Below, one piece after another: positions 58,318 to 64,000 of a stretch of DNA of 64,000 nucleotides. Location: contig DCMZ01000010.1 in assembly GCA_002321895.1 (NCBI GenBank), positions 372,001-436,000 of the forward strand, read 5' to 3'. This stretch comes from Bdellovibrionaceae bacterium UBA1609 (GTDB taxonomy: Bacteria > Bdellovibrionota > Bdellovibrionia > Bdellovibrionales > UBA1609). Below the pieces are notes generated by a model. The model saw only the letters and a list, made by a program, of their open reading frames with translations. It was not told the DNA's origin and did not search any database. The translations under genes were made by a program, and so were the position numbers. Each line of letters starts with the position of its first letter. The stretch's first letter is position 1.

Positions 58318-59145
58318 ATGTCACTCATGCTTATATCTGTCATTTGTTTTGCTTTTGCTAATATCTTTGTAAAGGCCCATCCGGAGATCCCTTTTTACCA
58401 ATGGGCATTTTTTAGAGCTGGTTTCATCTTAATTTTTGCCTACGGGTTTATGAAAGCAAAAGGAATATCGGCTTTAGGTAATAATCGCCCCCTCTTAGTC
58501 ACTCGGGGTATTTTTGGAACCATAGGTATCATCTTATATTTTTACACCGTCCAAAACACTTCCCTTGGAACAGCCACAACCATTCAATACCTCTCTCCCC
58601 TATTTGCAGTGTTTATTGCTCTCTACTTTTTTAAAGAGCCTCTGAACAGAAATAACTTTGTGGCGTTCCTACTTGCAATATGTGGGGTCATTGTCATGAA
58701 GTATTCCGACATCACTCTGACAGGAAAAGTAACAAGCATCGGAGTCTTTGCGGCAGTCTGTTCTGCGATCGCTTATAATTGCATCCGACAACTCAAAAGT
58801 ACCGACCACCCCATGACAGTGGTCTTCTATTTCCCATTAGTTACATTCCCCGTGACCGGAGTTTTTGTTTTAAACCATTGGGTTACACCTGATATTACTG
58901 GATGGATTCATGTATTGATTTTTTGTGCTCTTAATATGTTAGCTCAGTATTTAATGACAATCAGTTACCAAGAAAATCAGGTAAAAACTGTGAGCATTGT
59001 GAAATATGTGGGTGTCATAATTTCATTTGTTATTGGATGGGTGGGTTTTAATGAACCGGTCACTCTATCCATGTCGGTGGGGGTATTGCTGATTCTGGGC
59101 GCACTGTATCTCAACAAACCACAAAAACCAGCAAAAACTCCTTAA
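58318..59145 (+). CDS. EamA/DMT-family transporter
   Basis: About 275 residues with ten hydrophobic helices in two repeats, the EamA fold. Landmarks are F-A-N-I-F-V-K near the start, G-T-A-T-T-I-Q-Y-L-S-P-L-F-A in helix 4, and the second repeat around V-K-Y-V-G-V-I-I-S-F-V-I-G-W. The start is uncertain: ATG 58318 or 58327, GTG 58309 and TTG 58282 are all in frame, and none has a good ribosome binding site. Substrate unknown, typically amino acids or metabolites. Confidence 0.85.
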   Translation: MSLMLISVICFAFANIFVKAHPEIPFYQWAFFRAGFILIFAYGFMKAKGISALGNNRPLLVTRGIFGTIGIILYFYTVQNTSLGTATTIQYLSPLFAVFIALYFFKEPLNRNNFVAFLLAICGVIVMKYSDITLTGKVTSIGVFAAVCSAIAYNCIRQLKSTDHPMTVVFYFPLVTFPVTGVFVLNHWVTPDITGWIHVLIFCALNMLAQYLMTISYQENQVKTVSIVKYVGVIISFVIGWVGFNEPVTLSMSVGVLLILGALYLNKPQKPAKTP

Positions 59146-61143
59146 TCACTCGAAGTCACCATCATCTTCTACAGATTCAAAATCATCAAAGTCCTCTTCG
59201 GTGAAGTCCTCATCCACTCCGTCCTCTTCACCGGTATCCAACATCACAGAAGAACCGGCGTTGGCCGTCTCCACCTGCTGTGGAGTGGATTCCACGCCGC
59301 CCATCTGAAGAGTTGAGTCGCTTTGAACTTCGGCCACATAGCCATCATTTCCTACATAGTCGCCATTAAAAATATCTTCTTTGGACTGAACAATAACTGC
59401 CGTCGAAAAATTCTCCGAAACATCCACTACCTTTACAAAACCCTTCAATTGACCATCATCAAAAATATTGGACTTGGGATGCCTTAAAGTTCGGTTATGA
59501 CGAATGGGTAAAATGTAACCCGGTGCCAATCCCTGATTGGTACCCTTATCAAGAAATATGATTTCACCTTGGGCGTAAACGTTTCGAGCCACAGAACCAG
59601 CTCCACCCACAATAAAACCCTCGATGTAGACTTTCTCCCCATCTGTATTAATGTCCACCGTTTCAATTCTTCCATCCAAAAGAACAGCTCCCAAAGAGAT
59701 CATTGAGGTGGCTTTATTTACATAGGCTCGATAAACCGTGTTTTTTTCGATCTTCGCATCCACTTTTTCACGCAACTGAATTTCACCCACCACTTCGACA
59801 ATAGTAGCATCTTTTACATCATCCACTTCAGGTGCATCTTTCATAAAGGTATTAACAGCATCAAGATCTCCCAATTTTTCAACGACCTTAAAGATCTGCC
59901 CCGGCTTTCCTACACCTTCCTTCATCTCGACAAAAACATACTGTCCTGGACCAGCGGTCATTGAACCGATATCGGTTTCTAAAACCCGCCCGATCCCTTT
60001 GGGCTCTCTATCTGAAATATAATAGTTGATTTGTTTTCTGTTCTTAATGTTGGATAACAACTCTCGCGTACGAGCTAAGCCCACCACTAAATCATCATCA
60101 TCCTCACGAGAAGGTTCCAGCCCTGGTAAACTCGGTGGTAAGTTGTTAACCACAGGAGTGGGATCTCTTACCGGTGGCGGAATTTCAATTTCGTCTTCAT
60201 CACCAAACTCTAAATCATCGTCGTCGGCCTGCTTAATGGCTTGTCGGGTAACAAATGGTGCTGGGTTATCCACAGGACCCACTTGCGACGGAGAAAAAAT
60301 TTGAAATGAAGGTGCATCGTCGACATCGCCTAGCTGGAACTGTACGACATTGGTGGGCTCAATAATATGCGGGTTTTCAATTTTACTATTGAGTGACCAA
60401 ACCTTCGACCAATAGAAACCATCCCCAAAAAAAGTATCACTCACATCCCACAGAGTGTCTCCGGCTTGAATGACGTACTTCTCTAAAATCCTATCACCGG
60501 TAATCCCCAACCATTCGTTATCAGATAGAGGCTGGCTGTAATACTCGTTAAAAATTTGGTTGAGTTGCTTTTCATAATCCAAATCAGGAGCATCTGGCTT
60601 ATAGGGTTGAAAGGCGTTTTCCTCTACATCTAATTCTAAAACGGTTTCAGATTCGTCTTCCAGCACAGCCGTTGGCGCCTCAAACTCTTCGTCTCCGAGA
60701 GCATCCTCAGCTATTTCTTCATCTAACAGAGAGTCGTCCTCTTCCAATACGTCCTCAAGACTCTGATCACCTAAAGCATCACCTTCTTCAGCGAGCTCCT
60801 CATCAGAAAAATCATCTTCAAAGTCCTCGTCGGCAAAGTCCTCGTCGGCAAAATCCTCATCAGCGAAATCTTCGTCACTGAAATCATCTTCGAAGTCCTC
60901 ATCGGCAAAATCCTCATCTCCGAAATCATCCTCAAAGCTACCCTCTTCTTCTGCTACACCTGAATCTGCAGATTCCACCTCCACATCATCAAATGTGGAA
61001 TCTGACTCCACATTGATTTCTGTATCTTCCAAGGATTCCAGCTCAGCTTCCAACTCCGACATATCGTCGAAATCTTCCTGCGCCATAACGAAAGGAGTTG
61101 TTAGGGATAACAATAGAACTAGTATGAGATATTTTAAACGCAC
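59146..61143 (-). CDS. Secreted LysM protein with acidic repeats
   Basis: The 665-residue product has a signal peptide (L-V-L-L-L-S-L-T-T-P-F-V-M-A-Q) and then about 160 very acidic residues with tandem D-E-D-F-A units (about 71-116). A LysM-like domain follows (Y-V-I-Q-A-G-D-T-L-W-D-V-S-D-T-F), then Pro-rich linkers and a beta-rich C-terminal half, ending in another acidic tail. It should be a peptidoglycan-associated envelope protein. It follows a CpoB-like gene on the same strand by 30 bases. The repeat number may vary between strains. Confidence 0.85.
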   Translation of the reverse strand: MRLKYLILVLLLSLTTPFVMAQEDFDDMSELEAELESLEDTEINVESDSTFDDVEVESADSGVAEEEGSFEDDFGDEDFADEDFEDDFSDEDFADEDFADEDFADEDFEDDFSDEELAEEGDALGDQSLEDVLEEDDSLLDEEIAEDALGDEEFEAPTAVLEDESETVLELDVEENAFQPYKPDAPDLDYEKQLNQIFNEYYSQPLSDNEWLGITGDRILEKYVIQAGDTLWDVSDTFFGDGFYWSKVWSLNSKIENPHIIEPTNVVQFQLGDVDDAPSFQIFSPSQVGPVDNPAPFVTRQAIKQADDDDLEFGDEDEIEIPPPVRDPTPVVNNLPPSLPGLEPSREDDDDLVVGLARTRELLSNIKNRKQINYYISDREPKGIGRVLETDIGSMTAGPGQYVFVEMKEGVGKPGQIFKVVEKLGDLDAVNTFMKDAPEVDDVKDATIVEVVGEIQLREKVDAKIEKNTVYRAYVNKATSMISLGAVLLDGRIETVDINTDGEKVYIEGFIVGGAGSVARNVYAQGEIIFLDKGTNQGLAPGYILPIRHNRTLRHPKSNIFDDGQLKGFVKVVDVSENFSTAVIVQSKEDIFNGDYVGNDGYVAEVQSDSTLQMGGVESTPQQVETANAGSSVMLDTGEEDGVDEDFTEEDFDDFESVEDDGDFE
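60796..60933 (-). repeat. Tandem 15-base repeats encoding D-E-D-F-A
   Basis: Near-identical 15-base units (each coding D-E-D-F-A or the variants D-F-S-D-E and E-D-D-F) recur about nine times within the LysM protein gene. Synonymous differences exist between units, so the array is not a very recent expansion. Confidence 0.8.
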
Positions 61144-61173
61144 CGGACTTCCCTGTTCAGTGTTGGTTTTAAT

Positions 61174-61875
61174 CTAAGCTTTGTCTTTAATCAGTCGAAT
61201 TTCAACTTCCGCCCTTTTCGCCTCAAGGCTATCAGGGTACTCATTCATCAATTGTGTAAATGCTTGCTTTGCCATTTTAGGTAAATTCATTTTTATATAG
61301 GTTTGAGCTTTTCCATAAATGGAACTTGGACGCTTATTGCCTATTGGAAAATCTTTTATCACTCGATCAAAATTCCGCAAAGCCTCTCCATAATTTCCAG
61401 CTTCTAAATTCAATCGAGCAAACAAATAGTAAGCATTGTCCAAATGAACAGAATTTGGAAAGTCCTTCTTAAGCGCAGTGATGCCAGCAAAAACTTTTGG
61501 CCGATCTTTCTGTTTGTAAGCGGTTAAGATAAATTGAAAGGCTCGCTTCTCGTTATTCCTTGGAACATCCGCCGAAAACACTTGTTGCTCTTGACCCTGA
61601 GAAAGTGAAGTTGAGCGTGTGGCCGAATAACTCGGCACAACGGCCATAGATGGAGCTCTCACAATTGGAGGCGCATCACTCACACCCAATAGACCCTGAA
61701 GCACTCCGTTTTTTTCTTCTAAATGTTCGATTTTATCATTGGCCTGGGTGAGCCGCTTTTGAAGCTTTTCCAGCTCTCTATCTTTTTCCCGAGTGTCAGG
61801 ACTCAGAGTTGAGCAACCTAATAGGCCACTCACTACTAACGGCAAACTGATAAAATAAAGCAATGAACGATCCAT
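61174..61875 (-). CDS. CpoB/YbgF-like coiled-coil TPR lipoprotein
   Basis: A 233-residue lipoprotein (signal with V-S-G-L-L-G-C-S). A short coiled coil follows (about 28-62, L-E-K-L-Q-K-R-L-T-Q-A-N-D-K-I-E-H-L), then a linker and TPR repeats at the C-terminus (Y-Y-L-F-A-R-L-N-L-E-A-G-N-Y-G-E-A-L, then A-K-Q-A-F-T-Q-L-M-N-E-Y-P-D-S). This is the layout of CpoB/YbgF, which couples the Tol-Pal system with cell-wall synthesis, but no tol or pal genes adjoin it. It lies upstream of the LysM protein on one transcript. Confidence 0.82.
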   Translation of the reverse strand: MDRSLLYFISLPLVVSGLLGCSTLSPDTREKDRELEKLQKRLTQANDKIEHLEEKNGVLQGLLGVSDAPPIVRAPSMAVVPSYSATRSTSLSQGQEQQVFSADVPRNNEKRAFQFILTAYKQKDRPKVFAGITALKKDFPNSVHLDNAYYLFARLNLEAGNYGEALRNFDRVIKDFPIGNKRPSSIYGKAQTYIKMNLPKMAKQAFTQLMNEYPDSLEAKRAEVEIRLIKDKA

Positions 61876-61968
61876 GTTCCAACTCCTTAAATCATCGTAA
61901 CCAATTCAAATTCGAAAGGAAAGACAGCATGATGGCGCAATAAGTCATTTTTCTCACAATCCCAAAGT

Positions 61969-62065
61969 TTATCCACATTCCCTGTGGAGTACTCCCCCTC
62001 TGCAGCCCTAGACTTTAATCCTATTAAGGGTTTCAGCTAAATGCACAGTCCGAATGCAATCCACA
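61969..62065. promoter_or_regulatory. DnaA-box-like sites
   Basis: TTATCCACA at 61969-61977 is a perfect DnaA box. Weaker forms follow: TACTCCACA on the other strand near 61982-61990 and CAATCCACA at 62057-62065. They lie in the 314-base divergent region between the cpoB-like and comEC-like genes, which holds no other gene. DnaA could regulate either promoter; a replication origin is not suggested by gene content. Confidence 0.4.
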
Positions 62066-62189
62066 AAAATCAATCTCATCTCTGGAACTCTCCCCACCCA
62101 CTCACTTCAATCATTGTCCGGCTTTCGGCAAGTTACCAGGGTAAGTATCTTTCAAGCCATGATCCACGGGTAAGGAGATTGCTTACTGA

Positions 62190-63131
62190 TTGGACATGAA
62201 AACCCCAATCGCCTCTACTTTGTCCCTTAGCTTTAAAGTGGTGCTGCCCCTTTTAACACTTCTTATTGCCGTAAAGGCATCACCCCACCTACATCGAATG
62301 TGTCTAAACATAATATCCGACAAGAAAGCCTATCATTTTATCCCAAAGGCAGTAGTTTGCGGTAAAAAGCAAACCCCTCATGTTCTTACTGAAAGCTTGG
62401 CCCGTTCAGGCCTACTACATCTTTTTGTTACCAGCGGAGCTCATCTTCAATTTTTACTTTTACTTTTGGGAGGCTACTTTTGGTGGCAACCACACCGACC
62501 ACTACCAGTATTTTTTGCATTTCTATCAGGGCTTTTCTACTTAAGTGTCTGTCAATTCCCTCCTCCTTTGCTTCGGGCCGGCCTGCAATTTATCGGATCT
62601 GGCTGCAACAGATGGCTGATGTTTAATGCCCCCAGATGGCTTATAGCGTTAATGACCACATTGATTCCCTTGCTGATTTTTCCCGAGTGGACAGCCTCTT
62701 GGTCCTTTGTTCTGAGTGTGTATTGCGGACTTATAATGGCTTACCGTCAACCTTCAGATTCTTCATTTCGATTCAACTTTCGCATTTATGTTTTATTGCT
62801 CCCCTTTTTCATCCAGTGGACACCTCCCTCTGTGCTATCTATAGCAATCAATATGCTCCTTACTCCTATTTTGGGAGTTGTTCTTATTCCCATTTGCTTG
62901 ATCGATATGTTCACCCCAACCAGCTTTAATTTTATAAGCCATTTTTGGGATTTTCTTTTTAATCTTTTAGCTCAAATCCCAGTGCCCACCGAGTCACACA
63001 CCCAGGCCCTTTCCATCTTGATCTATTGGATTTACACACTTTGCACAGGAGTCTATCTTGAATGGCATAGCAAAAGCATCGGTCGTATGGCTCATCCTTT
63101 TAACAGCTCTTCCGACCAGTCACAGCTTTAG
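62190..63131 (+). CDS. comEC: ComEC-like competence membrane domain
   Basis: A 313-residue membrane protein with about eight helices. The segment S-G-L-L-H-L-F-V-T-S-G-A-H-L corresponds to the competence-domain motif (s-G-x-x-H-x-x-x-x-S-G-x-H) of ComEC, the inner-membrane DNA uptake channel. The N-terminal OB/DUF4131 domain is reduced or absent, and the C-terminal hydrolase domain lies in a separate overlapping frame at 63058-63804. Usual ComEC is one chain of 650-800 residues. Confidence 0.8.
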   Translation: MDMKTPIASTLSLSFKVVLPLLTLLIAVKASPHLHRMCLNIISDKKAYHFIPKAVVCGKKQTPHVLTESLARSGLLHLFVTSGAHLQFLLLLLGGYFWWQPHRPLPVFFAFLSGLFYLSVCQFPPPLLRAGLQFIGSGCNRWLMFNAPRWLIALMTTLIPLLIFPEWTASWSFVLSVYCGLIMAYRQPSDSSFRFNFRIYVLLLPFFIQWTPPSVLSIAINMLLTPILGVVLIPICLIDMFTPTSFNFISHFWDFLFNLLAQIPVPTESHTQALSILIYWIYTLCTGVYLEWHSKSIGRMAHPFNSSSDQSQL

Positions 63132-63804
63132 TCATTTTATAGTTTGGAATGTGGGACAAGGCCTTTGGACCACTTTGCAAAACGCCACACACTGTATTCA
63201 TGTGGACATGGGCGGTGAGAAATTTTATAGCTGGGCCCGCCTTCATCAATTTTGCGGGGATAAAAAAAATATTTTATTTATTTCCCATTTTGATCAAGAT
63301 CATATTTCGCTCATTCCAAAAGTCGCCTCCAGAGTCCGAAATATTTGTTACGCCCCCTTAAGAGTGCCCCCTAAGGGAAAGCAATATTATTTTAAAAACA
63401 TCTCAACCTGCAAAAAAGAAGAAAAACTCCCGACACCACTCAAAATAATTTATCGCCCTTTGCCCTCAACCCACTCCAAAGAGAATGCTCTTTCGAATGT
63501 ATTTCTCTTGGCCGATCATATTTTAATCCCTGGGGATAGTTTAAAAAAGCAAGAACGAAACTGGTCTCAGTTCCCCCCTATAGCCAATACACAAATTCTA
63601 GTGCTCGGCCACCATGGTAGTGCCACCAGTACGTCTCAAAAATTATTAAATCATTTGCCGCATTTACAAGTGGCCATTTCAAGTGCGAGAAAACGCAAAT
63701 ATGGCCACCCTCACAGAGAAATACTTTATCGGCTCCAAAATAAAAAAGTCCCCGTATTAACCACGGAGACTTTCGGAAATTTAATATTTGAGCTTAGACC
63801 TTAA
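63058..63804 (+). CDS. ComEC-like metallo-beta-lactamase domain, separate gene
   Basis: The 248-residue product starts at TTG 63058, six bases after AGGAG, within the end of the comEC-like gene (74-base overlap, other frame). A signal/anchor (V-V-W-L-I-L-L-T-A-L-P) is followed by a metallo-beta-lactamase fold (W-N-V-G-Q-G-L-W, S-H-F-D-Q-D-H-I-S zinc motif, G-D-S, L-G-H-H-G-S-A-T-S-T-S) as in the ComEC C-terminus, which processes incoming DNA. A dedicated ribosome binding site supports a true split, not a sequencing error. Confidence 0.82.
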   Translation: MNGIAKASVVWLILLTALPTSHSFSHFIVWNVGQGLWTTLQNATHCIHVDMGGEKFYSWARLHQFCGDKKNILFISHFDQDHISLIPKVASRVRNICYAPLRVPPKGKQYYFKNISTCKKEEKLPTPLKIIYRPLPSTHSKENALSNVFLLADHILIPGDSLKKQERNWSQFPPIANTQILVLGHHGSATSTSQKLLNHLPHLQVAISSARKRKYGHPHREILYRLQNKKVPVLTTETFGNLIFELRP

Positions 63805-63816
63805 TATATCTAACCA

Positions 63817-64000
63817 TCAATTGATTTGGAAGGGCTTATACTCCATATCTAAATCTCTGGCCACGGGTTCATAGGCTACATAGCCACCATAAACGTTAAG
63901 GCCATGATAAAGAGCTTTATCCTTTTGGATAGCCTCTTCAACTCCCAGCTCAGCAAGCATAGATGCGTAACGCATAGTCGCGTTGGTCAACGCATAAGTG
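63817..64000 (-). CDS. ald: Alanine dehydrogenase, C-terminal fragment
   Basis: A minus-strand frame runs from the right edge to a TGA at 63817, giving about 61 residues. Y-A-L-T-N-A-T-M-R-Y, then a helix, H-G-L-N-V-Y-G-G-Y-V-A-Y-E-P-V-A and a final short tail match the end of alanine dehydrogenases (usual A-L-T-N-A-T and G-L-N-V-x-x-G). Ald interconverts L-alanine and pyruvate using NAD. Only the C-terminus is in the window. Convergent with the split comEC genes. Confidence 0.85.
   Translation of the reverse strand, partial: TYALTNATMRYASMLAELGVEEAIQKDKALYHGLNVYGGYVAYEPVARDLDMEYKPFQIN

Noticed and set aside
60672..60881. Plus-strand frame rich in His, Pro and Arg opposite the acidic repeats
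   Set aside because: Its odd composition is the complement of the D-E-D-F-A repeats.
60796..60933. CRISPR-like array
   Set aside because: The repeats are contiguous 15-base coding units without spacers; no CRISPR array is visible anywhere in the window.
61876..62189. Replication origin
   Set aside because: Only one perfect DnaA box and no dnaA, dnaN or gidA-type genes nearby.

Overview
The window looks like chromosome from a predatory or free-living member of the Bdellovibrionota (Bdellovibrio-like). The grounds are many two-component proteins, sigma-54-type regulation, small lipoproteins and secreted hydrolases, an imelysin/di-haem oxidoreductase/HTTM cluster and a LysM protein with acidic repeats. 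This placement is inference from gene content; there is no rRNA or other decisive marker. The left 26 kb is AT-rich and accessory. The right 37 kb is denser, richer in GC and mostly housekeeping-type genes.

Region 1 (1-8.7 kb). After a lipoprotein fragment and two small ORFs comes what I consider the most interesting system. Six copies of the palindrome TGGCT-N6-AGCCA and a -24/-12 (sigma-54) promoter precede a compact co-directional operon. Its order is a response-regulator sigma-54 activator, an MFS transporter, an oligopeptide-binding protein without a permease, a membrane histidine kinase, a 27-residue highly acidic peptide, and a small LanM-type dehydratase/kinase-like enzyme (DUF4135-like) with no LanC cyclase. 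I read this as a ribosomally made, post-translationally modified signalling peptide with its own modifying enzyme, exporter, extracellular receptor protein, sensor kinase and self-amplifying sigma-54 regulator.

Region 2 (8.8-23 kb). An XRE-type gene is broken by an IS3-family element. Two signalling clusters follow. The first holds several response regulators (one fused to a ribosome hibernation factor-like domain), an HPt protein and a large hybrid kinase. The second is an OMP / periplasmic binding protein / histidine kinase / CheY-like / GAF-HisKA operon on the minus strand.

Region 3 (23-26.3 kb). A small mobile-looking segment carries hypothetical genes, a RelE-type/XRE toxin-antitoxin pair and a double-XRE regulator. 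It lies beside tRNA-Gly(GCC).

Region 4 (26.4-64 kb) is more conventional. It holds a probable iron-related operon (imelysin, di-haem oxidoreductase, imelysin-like, HTTM protein), a UbiB/ABC1 kinase, an ATP-grasp protein with an export signal, an APC permease-Usp fusion, a secreted lipase-like protein, a pseudouridine synthase, ETF-ubiquinone oxidoreductase, an RNase Y-like protein, a MurQ/GKRP-like SIS protein, thiolase, proline iminopeptidase, an M14 carboxypeptidase, a DMT transporter, a LysM protein with a CpoB-like partner, ComEC split in two genes, and the C-terminus of alanine dehydrogenase. A 183-bp element with perfect 37-bp inverted ends lies at 37.2 kb.
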